From: Bacteroidales bacterium
Lineage (GTDB): Bacteria > Bacteroidota > Bacteroidia > Bacteroidales > Muribaculaceae
Assembly: GCA_900752535.1 (NCBI GenBank)
Contig: CAADVV010000030.1
Location: forward strand, 1-7,735
Direction of reading: 5' to 3'
DNA length: 7,735 bases
Under the pieces are notes generated by a model, which was not told the origin of the DNA, did not search any database, and worked only from the letters and a program-made list of their open reading frames with translations. A program made the position numbers and the translations under genes. This document shows, piece after piece, positions 1-5,881 of the stretch. The first letter of the stretch is position 1, and each line of letters begins with the position of its first letter.

Positions 1-321
1 GGCGCCAGCCGCATCGTCAATGCACTCGCTGATTGAGACATTTGGCAGCAACCGGTAGTTGGGCGCAACAACGACATAACCCGAGTTTTTCAGTTCAGCG
101 GGAATCTCCTTTGAGCCGCCGGTCAGGCCTCCGCCGTGAAACCACACCACCACCGGCCGTGACTGTGCCGTGTCGTCATAATTGATGTCGAGCCGACAAC
201 GTTCGTCCGAATAGCTGTCAGAGCGGTGCGGAGCATATGGAATGTCACATTTGGTCAGCTCGCGGCCGTAGGAAAGTGACGATGCCAGCAGAAGAATGAA
301 AGTCAGCAGGTGTCTTGTCAT
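1..321 (-). CDS. Exported alpha/beta-hydrolase (esterase/lipase family), N-terminal part only
   Basis: I translated this directly on the minus strand: ATG at 321-319, then 107 sense codons running off the left edge. Residues 1-18 look like a Sec signal peptide (MTRHLLTFILLLASSLSYG), so the product is probably periplasmic or outer-membrane associated. Residues 57-67 (VVVWFHGGGLT) carry the strand plus HGGG oxyanion-hole motif typical of the hormone-sensitive-lipase/carboxylesterase branch of alpha/beta hydrolases, followed by a VVVAPNYRL strand at about 83-91, the usual next element of that fold. The catalytic Ser, Asp and His lie beyond the window and cannot be checked. The substrate is unknown; acetyl or other short acyl esters on glycans are typical of the family. 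It diverges from bioA, but the signal peptide argues against a direct role in cytoplasmic biotin synthesis. The start is supported by a well-formed promoter upstream on the minus strand. Confidence 0.85.
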   Translation of the reverse strand, partial: MTRHLLTFILLLASSLSYGRELTKCDIPYAPHRSDSYSDERCRLDINYDDTAQSRPVVVWFHGGGLTGGSKEIPAELKNSGYVVVAPNYRLLPNVSISECIDDAAGA

Positions 322-344
322 GGTGTCAAACTTTTTATCACCCG

Positions 345-376
345 CAAATTTAGGGATTTTGTCTCACGGGCGCAAA
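345..376 (-). promoter_or_regulatory. Bacteroidetes-type promoter for the exported esterase
   Basis: Read on the minus strand this is TTTG (376-373), a 20-base spacer, then TAAATTTG (352-345), a near-ideal match to the Bacteroidetes primary sigma factor consensus (-33 TTTG, -7 TAnnTTTG). The ATG lies 23 bases beyond the -7 box, so the predicted 5' leader is about 18 bases. It is back-to-back with the bioA promoter; the two -33 boxes are about 17 bases apart. Confidence 0.75.
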
Positions 377-393
377 AACAGAGCGCGGCGGGG

Positions 394-424
394 TTGGTTG
401 ATAGGCGACAATTAAGTAACTTTG
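394..424 (+). promoter_or_regulatory. Bacteroidetes-type promoter for the biotin operon
   Basis: TTG at 394-396, a 20-base spacer and TAACTTTG at 417-424 fit the Bacteroidetes -33/-7 consensus; a second TTG at 398-400 would give a 16-base spacer. Only 20 bases separate the -7 box from the bioA ATG at 445, so the leader is predicted to be about 15 bases, with no room for a riboswitch. I could not recognise a convincing biotin repressor palindrome over it. Confidence 0.65.
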
Positions 425-444
425 CGCGACATAAACCAAATCAG

Positions 445-1746
445 ATGACAATCACAGACAGCGATAGAACAGACGTGCTCCACGACGCTTTTGACCGCGA
501 GCATCTGTGGCACCCATATACCTCAACCATTGACCCGCTGCCGACCTATAAGGCAGTTTCAGCCGAGGGCGTACGCATAAAGCTCGCCGACGATACGGAA
601 CTTATCGACGGCATGTCGTCATGGTGGGCCGTCATCCACGGCTATAACAACCCGAATCTCAACCGCGCCGCCAAAGAGCAGATTGACAAGATGAGTCACG
701 TCATGTTCGGTGGCCTCACCCACGAGCCGGCCATCGAGCTTGGCAAGCTCCTGCTGAAAATGGCTCCACCCTCGATGCATAATATTTTTTATGCCGACTC
801 AGGCTCTGTGGCCACCCAGGGCGCTATGAAGATGGCAGTGCAGGCCTCGATATCGCGCTCCGGCGACCATCGGCGCACAAACTTCGTCACTATCCGCTCA
901 GGCTATCACGGCGACACCTGGAACGCCATGAGCGTCTGCGACCCTGTCACGGGCATGCACGGCGCATTTGGCCCCGCCCTTCCCATAAGATATTTTGTAG
1001 CGCAGCCGCGCTCACGCTTCGACGGAGAATGGAACAGCGCCGACATCGAGCCGCTTGAAAAACTACTCGAAGAGAAATCAGGCGAAATTGCCGCCATGAT
1101 TCTCGAGCCGATTGTCCAGGGTGCCGGAGGCATGTGGTTCTATCATCCCCAATATCTGCGTGAGGCGCGCCGTCTATGCGACAAATATGGCATTTATCTG
1201 ATATTTGACGAAATTGCCACCGGATTCTGGCGCACCGGACGCGCTTTCGCCTGGGAACATGCCGGAGTTGAACCTGACATCATGATGGTGGGCAAAGGCC
1301 TGACCGGTGGTTATCTGACATCAAGCGCCGTCCTGACCACACGGGAGGTGGCAGACACAATCTCACGCGGCGAAGCCGGCGTCATGATGCACGGCCCGAC
1401 ATTCATGGCCAACCCTCTGGCATGCGCCATAGCCATCGAGTCGCTCAAGTTACTCAACTCTCAGGACATGGCCGCTCGCATCGCCCATATCGAGTCCAGA
1501 CTCAAAGAACAGCTTGAACCGGCGCGGGTACTCGACAACGTGGCCGACGTCAGGTGTCTCGGTGCAATCGGCGTCATCGAGATGAAAGAGCCTGTCGATG
1601 TCGGAGAATTTCAGAAAGAGTGTGTCAGACGAGGCGTGTGGATACGCCCCTTCGGCCGCAATGTCTACGTCATGCCCCCCTATATCATATCTGACGAAGA
1701 CCTGACTACCCTGACCCGCAACATGATTGAAATCATATCGAAATGA
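445..1746 (+). CDS. bioA: Adenosylmethionine-8-amino-7-oxononanoate aminotransferase (DAPA synthase)
   Basis: BioA is a PLP-dependent class III aminotransferase of the cytoplasm that converts KAPA to 7,8-diaminopelargonate, usually with S-adenosylmethionine as amino donor. From ATG 445 it is 433 residues, against about 429 in E. coli. Visible signatures are HLWHPYTS near residues 20-27, DGMSSWWAVIHGYN from about 55, MSHVMFGGLTHEPAIEL from about 83, ADSGSV near 117-122, YHGDTW at 154-159, FDEIATGF at 254-261 with Asp255 for the PLP nitrogen, the Schiff-base lysine Lys284 in VGKGLTGG, and Arg401 in WIRPFGRN for the substrate carboxylate. These align with the E. coli active site at a near-constant offset. 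The reading frame stays open upstream to an ATG at 310, but that start would precede the promoter and adds 45 residues unlike BioA. It is first gene of the operon; its TGA overlaps the bioF ATG. Confidence 0.96.
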   Translation: MTITDSDRTDVLHDAFDREHLWHPYTSTIDPLPTYKAVSAEGVRIKLADDTELIDGMSSWWAVIHGYNNPNLNRAAKEQIDKMSHVMFGGLTHEPAIELGKLLLKMAPPSMHNIFYADSGSVATQGAMKMAVQASISRSGDHRRTNFVTIRSGYHGDTWNAMSVCDPVTGMHGAFGPALPIRYFVAQPRSRFDGEWNSADIEPLEKLLEEKSGEIAAMILEPIVQGAGGMWFYHPQYLREARRLCDKYGIYLIFDEIATGFWRTGRAFAWEHAGVEPDIMMVGKGLTGGYLTSSAVLTTREVADTISRGEAGVMMHGPTFMANPLACAIAIESLKLLNSQDMAARIAHIESRLKEQLEPARVLDNVADVRCLGAIGVIEMKEPVDVGEFQKECVRRGVWIRPFGRNVYVMPPYIISDEDLTTLTRNMIEIISK

Positions 1747-2858
1747 CCTTTGGCGAGACACTCGAAGAACTCCGTGCCTCGGGCAATCTGAGACATATAC
1801 CGTCAGGAGCGACACAGGGACTTGTCGACTTCACGTCAAACGACTATCTCGGTTTAGCCCGCCGTCATGACTTGTTGACCCGCTTTCTCGCGGAGCAGCA
1901 GGCCGACCCGGCGCCACTGACAGCCTCGGCTTCGCGTCTGCTTGCGGCCGAACAGACGAGCTTCAGCCGCCTCGAAGCATTGCTCGCCGACCTCTACGGA
2001 CGTCCCGCCCTGCTCTTCAACAGCGGTTATCATGCCAACACGGGCATTGTCAGCGCCGTGGCATCGCAGCCATCGACCCTTATAGTGGCCGACAAACTCG
2101 TCCACGCCTCGATTATCGACGGCATCGTGCTCTCGCGCGCACCGTTCAAACGTTTCCGCCACAACGACTACGGCCATCTCGAACGCATCCTTGAAAGCGA
2201 AGAAGGGCGCTGGCAAAATATACTGATTATCGTCGAAAGCGTCTACTCAATGGACGGCGACCGCGCCGACATAGGGCGCCTGACCGACATCAAGCGCCTG
2301 ACTCCGGGAGCACTTCTGTATATCGACGAAGCCCACGCCGTCGGCGTCGAGGGTCCCTGCGGACTTGGCCTGACCATGGCGTCGGGAAAAGCCGACGACG
2401 TTGACATCATCGTCGGCACATTCGGCAAGGCGCTCGCCTCGTCGGGAGCTTTCGCCGTCGTTTCGGCCGAATTACGCGAATTTCTGGTAAATCGCGCAAG
2501 GTCGCTTATATTCTCCACTGCAATGGCCCCGATGACGGCCGAATGGACCTGTCTGATGATTGAGACGTCGCTGACAATGGACGCCGAACGCGCTCGCCTC
2601 AAAGAGCTGTCACGACGACTGGCCGAAGTAACCGGCCAGACCGACCCGAGCCACATACAGCCGCTCATGGCCGGCGACGCACGACGCGCCGTCATGTTCT
2701 CGGAACAACTTCGCAGCCGTGGTTATCAGGTGCTCCCAATACGCACGCCGACCGTCCCCGCAGGCACCGAGCGTCTCAGAATCTCACTGTCGGCCTCGCT
2801 CACAGACGCTGAGCTCAACGGTCTGGCCGAAGCACTTAAACAGCTGAAAGAACCATGA
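1743..2858 (+). CDS. bioF: 8-amino-7-oxononanoate synthase (KAPA synthase)
   Basis: BioF belongs to the PLP-dependent alpha-oxoamine synthase family and condenses pimeloyl-ACP (or -CoA) with L-alanine to give KAPA, the substrate of BioA. The protein is 371 residues, slightly shorter than the 384 of E. coli. Recognisable blocks are DFTSNDYLGLARR at 29-41, SASRLLAAEQ at 62-71 (the family's glycine-rich G-S-R segment in altered form), LLFNSGYHANTG at 90-101, His121 in LVHAS that stacks on PLP, ESVYSMDGDRADI at 165-177, IDEAHAVGVEG at 194-204 with Asp195 and His198, the Schiff-base Lys229 in GTFGKALASSG, FSTAMAP at 257-263 and PTVPAGTERLRISL near the end. The ATGA overlaps at both ends (1743-1746 with bioA, 2855-2858 with the next gene) point to translational coupling. 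A generic 2-amino-3-ketobutyrate CoA ligase is the main alternative, but the biotin operon context settles it. Confidence 0.95.
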   Translation: MTFGETLEELRASGNLRHIPSGATQGLVDFTSNDYLGLARRHDLLTRFLAEQQADPAPLTASASRLLAAEQTSFSRLEALLADLYGRPALLFNSGYHANTGIVSAVASQPSTLIVADKLVHASIIDGIVLSRAPFKRFRHNDYGHLERILESEEGRWQNILIIVESVYSMDGDRADIGRLTDIKRLTPGALLYIDEAHAVGVEGPCGLGLTMASGKADDVDIIVGTFGKALASSGAFAVVSAELREFLVNRARSLIFSTAMAPMTAEWTCLMIETSLTMDAERARLKELSRRLAEVTGQTDPSHIQPLMAGDARRAVMFSEQLRSRGYQVLPIRTPTVPAGTERLRISLSASLTDAELNGLAEALKQLKEP

Positions 2859-4189
2859 AATGCAGGATAGTCTCGCAGACAGGCTCTGACTCAGCTGTTG
2901 TATTCTTCACCGGATGGAGCTGTGACGCCGGTCCGTTCGAAGATATGACCGTGCCCGGTTATGACGTCATTGTCGTCTGGGATTACGCCGATTTCGGACT
3001 CGAAACCTCGCCTTTGGCGACATACCGTGAAATAGTCGTAGCGGCATGGTCGTTCGGAGCAATCGCTGCCTCGCGTTTTCTGGCTGACCATCCTGAACTA
3101 CCGGTCACACTGACCATAGCTTTCAACTCGACACTCTGTCCCGCCGACGATTTCAAAGGCATACCAACAGCCATTTTCGAAGGAACACTCAACGGCCTGT
3201 GCGAACGCAGTCTGACGAAATTCAGACGCCGCATGGGAGCCGGAGCAGACATTACTGAGCGTCTTGAGCCCGCCGACATCGATTCGCTGAAGTATCAGCT
3301 TCAGAACATCCGTCGCGAGGCCGCCGGGAAGCTTTTCAGACGCTGGGACCATGTGTATATCTCGTCTGAAGACCGGATCATACCGCCCCAGAATCAACAT
3401 CGGTTCTGGGATGAGACAGCCGCCATTTTACACAACACCGACGGACAACATCTGCCCACAGACATCGGCGCCACGATAGCCTCGTTGGCTGTCGACAAAC
3501 AACTCATCAGAGAGCGATTCGGGTCTTGTTCCTCTACATATGACGACAATGCACCCGTACAGCACGAGATTGCCGCAAGGCTCGTCACAATGGTTCCGGA
3601 CGACGTCCGCGATGTCGTGGAAATCGGATGCGGCACAGGTGTGCTTACGGCCATGTTGCGTGACCGTCTGCCGTCAGCCACCATTACCCCCGTCGACATC
3701 TCGCCATCACTCCCCGACGCCGTCTGCGACGACGGCGAACTCTACTTAATGAGACTCCCCGATTCGTCGCTCGATCTCATCATCTCATCGTCGACAGTAC
3801 AGTGGTTCAACTCGCCGTCATGCTTCCTTCAGGAATGCGCACGCGTGCTTCGTCCCGGAGGAATGGCTCTGATTTCAACTTTCGGACCCGACACCTACAA
3901 AGAACTTCGCGGCCACGGAGCGCCCACACTCGCTTTCACCGACACTGACCGTTGGCGCCGTATAGCCGCAGACTTCTTCGAGAGCGCTGAAGTGACGGAA
4001 GAATCTATCGTGATGACATTTGACAGTCCGCATGAGCTGATGAGACACATAAAACTGACAGGCGTCAACGCTGTCACACGCGGAGGCGTCACAGACGCGC
4101 GCAGGCTTCCGCAAGAGCTGACTCCCGGCGCTGACGGACGCTGCCGTCTGACCTATAACCCTATATATCTGAAACTAACCATACGATGA
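2855..4189 (+). CDS. bioGC: BioG-BioC fusion: pimeloyl-ACP methyl ester esterase plus malonyl-ACP O-methyltransferase
   Basis: One 444-residue chain carries two biotin enzymes. Residues 1 to about 215 are a BioG (DUF452) alpha/beta-hydrolase: VFFTGWSCDAGPF at 16-28, DYADF at 43-47, the nucleophile elbow WSFG with Ser66, probable acid Asp173 in SEDRIIPP and probable His199 in DGQHL. From about 218 to the end is a BioC methyltransferase: the family's opening RFGSCSSTYDDNAPVQHEIA (221-240), SAM motif I VVEIGCGTG at 254-262, LDLIISSSTVQWF at 306-318, VLRPGGMALISTFGPDT at 331-347, and the BioC tail FDSPHELMRHIKLTGVNAV (389-407) ending in YNPIYLKLTI. By family knowledge BioC methylates the free carboxyl of malonyl-ACP so fatty-acid synthase can elongate it, and BioG later removes the methyl group to give pimeloyl-ACP for BioF. 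Both halves look intact and there is no sign of frameshift at the junction. It overlaps both neighbours by ATGA. Confidence 0.93.
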   Translation: MKCRIVSQTGSDSAVVFFTGWSCDAGPFEDMTVPGYDVIVVWDYADFGLETSPLATYREIVVAAWSFGAIAASRFLADHPELPVTLTIAFNSTLCPADDFKGIPTAIFEGTLNGLCERSLTKFRRRMGAGADITERLEPADIDSLKYQLQNIRREAAGKLFRRWDHVYISSEDRIIPPQNQHRFWDETAAILHNTDGQHLPTDIGATIASLAVDKQLIRERFGSCSSTYDDNAPVQHEIAARLVTMVPDDVRDVVEIGCGTGVLTAMLRDRLPSATITPVDISPSLPDAVCDDGELYLMRLPDSSLDLIISSSTVQWFNSPSCFLQECARVLRPGGMALISTFGPDTYKELRGHGAPTLAFTDTDRWRRIAADFFESAEVTEESIVMTFDSPHELMRHIKLTGVNAVTRGGVTDARRLPQELTPGADGRCRLTYNPIYLKLTIR

Positions 4190-4833
4190 AAGAAACAATA
4201 TTTATCTCAGGTATCGACACTGACGCCGGCAAAAGCTACTGCACCGGCTGGCTCGCTAAGCAAATGATGGAAAACGGCCGCAGTGTCATTACGCAGAAAT
4301 TCATCCAGACCGGCAATGTCGGCCAGAGCGAAGACATAGAGCTCCACCGCCAAATAATGGGAACAGGGATGCTACCTGAAGACGAGGCGCATCTGACGGC
4401 CCCGATAATTTTCACCTACCCTGCCTCAGCTCAGCTCGCCGCCCGCATTGACGGCCGTGAGATTGACCTGAATGTCATAGACCGCTCCACCGCCGAACTA
4501 CTCAAGAATCACGATACGGTTCTGATTGAAGGGGCCGGTGGTCTGATGGTGCCCATAACCGACGACTTTATGGCCATCGACTACGTTGCCTCACGCAATC
4601 TGCCTCTGATATTGGTGACGAACTCACGCCTGGGCTCAATCAACCACACCATCCTGTCGCTCGAAGCCATCAAATCACGTGGGATCAGACTCCATAGCGT
4701 ACTCTACAACACCTATTTCGACAACGACCCGGAAATTTCGCGCGACACTCGCGCATACATCAAACGCTATGTCAGTCGCCATTTTCCCGGCACACCCGTG
4801 ACAGATGTGCCCTGCATCGCGAAAAAAGCTTAA
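4186..4833 (+). CDS. bioD: ATP-dependent dethiobiotin synthetase
   Basis: BioD closes the ureido ring: DAPA plus CO2 and ATP give dethiobiotin. At 215 residues it is near the usual 220-225. The P-loop is GIDTDAGKS at 9-17 with Lys16, matching the family form GxDTxxGK[ST]. Lys38 in QKFIQTG corresponds to the KPVxTG/KPVASG block that binds the carbamate intermediate. IEGAGGLMVPI at 114-124 holds the conserved Glu115, and SRLGSINHT at 147-155 is the late nucleotide-side motif. An oddity is SAQ (residues 81-83) where the family commonly has SPH. Last gene of the operon, overlapping bioGC by ATGA. I see no strong hairpin terminator after it; the following gene has its own promoter 51 bases on, though read-through remains possible. 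Confidence 0.95.
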   Translation: MKETIFISGIDTDAGKSYCTGWLAKQMMENGRSVITQKFIQTGNVGQSEDIELHRQIMGTGMLPEDEAHLTAPIIFTYPASAQLAARIDGREIDLNVIDRSTAELLKNHDTVLIEGAGGLMVPITDDFMAIDYVASRNLPLILVTNSRLGSINHTILSLEAIKSRGIRLHSVLYNTYFDNDPEISRDTRAYIKRYVSRHFPGTPVTDVPCIAKKA

Positions 4834-4837
4834 ATTA

Positions 4838-4869
4838 TTGGAGTGTCTCGCCGCGATTGAGTACCTTTG
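4838..4869 (+). promoter_or_regulatory. Bacteroidetes-type promoter for the exonuclease gene
   Basis: TTG at 4838-4840, a 21-base spacer and TACCTTTG at 4862-4869, in the only gap between bioD and the exonuclease gene. The ATG at 4885 follows after 15 very A-rich bases (CAAACAAAAACAAAA), the kind of unstructured leader that replaces a Shine-Dalgarno sequence in this phylum. The -7 box covers a possible in-frame TTG start at 4867, which rules that start out if the promoter is real. Confidence 0.7.
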
Positions 4870-4884
4870 CAAACAAAAACAAAA

Positions 4885-5541
4885 ATGGCCTGCAGCCAGC
4901 TCAACATATCAATCCCCAAAGACAAAATCCACGACCTGCCGACCGTCACTTTTGATGGCGAGATAACGGTGGTAGACACGCTCGAGGCGGCTGAGAAAGC
5001 CATAGCCGCGCTGTCAGACGAAACCATCGTCGGTTTTGACACCGAAACCAAGCCAACCTTTCGCAAGGGGCGCGGCAATCCCGTGGCCCTCATGCAGATT
5101 TCCACCTCAGACCACGGTTATCTGTTCAGGCTCAACAAAATAGGGTTCCCCGAATCGCTCAGACACTTCATCGAGAATCCTTCAATCAAAAAAATCGGGC
5201 TGTCTCTCAAAGATGACTTTTTCGTCATGCACCGTTCGAGCGAGTTTGAGCCGGCAGGATTTGTCGATCTGCAGCCCTTTGTGCGTGAGTATGCCATCAT
5301 CGACTGCTCGCTGCAGCGTATCTACGCCATCATCTTCGGTATGCGCATATCCAAAAGCCAACGGCTGAGCAACTGGGAAGCACCCAAACTGACGCCGGCC
5401 CAGCAGGCATATGCCACCATCGATGCATGGGCTTGCCTAAAAATATATAACCACCTGCTGCACGGGCAGTTCCATCCAGAAAAATCGCCCTATATCGTCG
5501 AGCCTCAGCTCGAGGAAGATAAATCCGCACCTCAGGCATGA
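4885..5541 (+). CDS. 3'-5' exonuclease of the DEDDy (RNase D / WRN-exonuclease) family
   Basis: A 218-residue cytoplasmic protein that is essentially only the DEDDy nuclease domain, without the HRDC domains of classical RNase D. The four metal-binding acids are visible: Exo I VGFDTETKP with Asp52 and Glu54, Exo II KKIGLSLKDDF with the Asp at 110 (or 111), and Exo III AYATIDAW with Tyr176 and Asp180. The segment RLSNWE followed by LTPAQQ just before Exo III closely resembles Werner-type exonucleases. It should hydrolyse nucleic acid from the 3' end with two metal ions; whether RNA or DNA is the target cannot be read from sequence. I start it at ATG 4885: a TTG six codons upstream lies inside the promoter. 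Its stop overlaps the start of the next small gene by ATGA, suggesting coupled translation. It has no evident link to biotin synthesis. Confidence 0.9.
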   Translation: MACSQLNISIPKDKIHDLPTVTFDGEITVVDTLEAAEKAIAALSDETIVGFDTETKPTFRKGRGNPVALMQISTSDHGYLFRLNKIGFPESLRHFIENPSIKKIGLSLKDDFFVMHRSSEFEPAGFVDLQPFVREYAIIDCSLQRIYAIIFGMRISKSQRLSNWEAPKLTPAQQAYATIDAWACLKIYNHLLHGQFHPEKSPYIVEPQLEEDKSAPQA

Positions 5542-5753
5542 AACGTCTCAACCGCGCCACCCTGATTCCGGCCCTGCTGCTTGTATATCTCGGCGCAATG
5601 GCCTGGATTGGCCGCGGCGAACTACTCGCAGGCCACTATCTCTATTATTTCGGGATAATCATCGCCACCCTCGTCTGCATCGTGGCACTCCACTTCGTGC
5701 TGAAACGCCGCGACCGGCTGCGCCGTGAACGCGAACGCGACACACGACGCTAA
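5538..5753 (+). CDS. Small two-helix membrane protein with a basic charged tail, function unknown
   Basis: A 71-residue protein I do not recognise. Two hydrophobic segments stand out, roughly 8-26 (TLIPALLLVYLGAMAWIG) and 35-57 (YLYYFGIIIATLVCIVALHF), joined by a short GRGELLAGH loop. The last 15 or so residues (KRRDRLRRERERDTRR) are almost all charged and mostly arginine, so by the positive-inside rule both termini should be cytoplasmic, forming a hairpin in the inner membrane. Its ATG overlaps the exonuclease stop codon (ATGA), good evidence that it is a real, translationally coupled gene. The arginine-rich tail could contact nucleic acid, ribosomes or acidic lipid headgroups; this is only a guess. 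No motif gives an enzymatic role. Confidence 0.8.
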   Translation: MKRLNRATLIPALLLVYLGAMAWIGRGELLAGHYLYYFGIIIATLVCIVALHFVLKRRDRLRRERERDTRR

Positions 5754-5839
5754 AGTTTCGCCACCCCACACACAGGTGTCTTCGTCACAGTCTCTCTGAT
5801 GTAATATTAGGGGGACTTCAGACGTTAATAATCTTAGAG

Positions 5840-5871
5840 TTTGCGTGTCATGGCGCGATTTCCTAAATTTG
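5840..5871 (+). promoter_or_regulatory. Bacteroidetes-type promoter for the T9SS-CTD protein gene
   Basis: TTTG at 5840-5843, a 20-base spacer and TAAATTTG at 5864-5871, the same boxes and spacer length as the esterase promoter on the other strand. The ATG at 5882 lies only 10 bases after the -7 box, so transcription would begin about five bases before the start codon. The rest of the 128-base gap (5754-5839) shows no other gene and no convincing terminator hairpin. Confidence 0.75.
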
Positions 5872-5881
5872 CATTTCATTT

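Noticed and set aside
1..321. The divergent esterase as an alternative pimeloyl-ACP methyl ester esterase (BioH-like).
   Set aside because: It has a signal peptide, is read from the opposite strand, and a BioG domain with an apparent catalytic triad is already present in the operon.
397..415. Possible imperfect palindrome GTTG-N8-CAAT in the bioA promoter as a biotin repressor operator.
   Set aside because: Only about four base pairs per arm, and it does not match the longer BirA or BioR operator patterns I know; not above chance.
310..444. Upstream extension of bioA from an ATG at 310.
   Set aside because: The added 45 residues do not resemble BioA, overlap the divergent esterase start, and lie upstream of the promoter at 394-424. 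The ATG at 445 gives a protein of normal length.
2243..2695. A 150-codon open frame on the minus strand inside bioF, and similar antisense frames in bioA (1450-1815), bioGC, and the CTD gene (6170-6502).
   Set aside because: These are low-complexity, Arg/Ser-rich translations without domains, expected opposite GC-rich codons, and each lies over a gene with clear family motifs.
4834..4862. Terminator after bioD.
   Set aside because: No stem of useful length and no T tract could be found in the short gap, so transcriptional read-through into the exonuclease gene cannot be excluded.
4867..4884. TTG start six codons before the exonuclease ATG.
   Set aside because: It sits inside the -7 box TACCTTTG (4862-4869) and would lie before the expected transcription start; ATG 4885 has an A-rich leader.
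5763..5790. Possible terminator hairpin after the small membrane protein (CACC/GGTG and ACAC/GTGT pairings).
   Set aside because: The stem is at most four to five pairs and is not followed by a T run.
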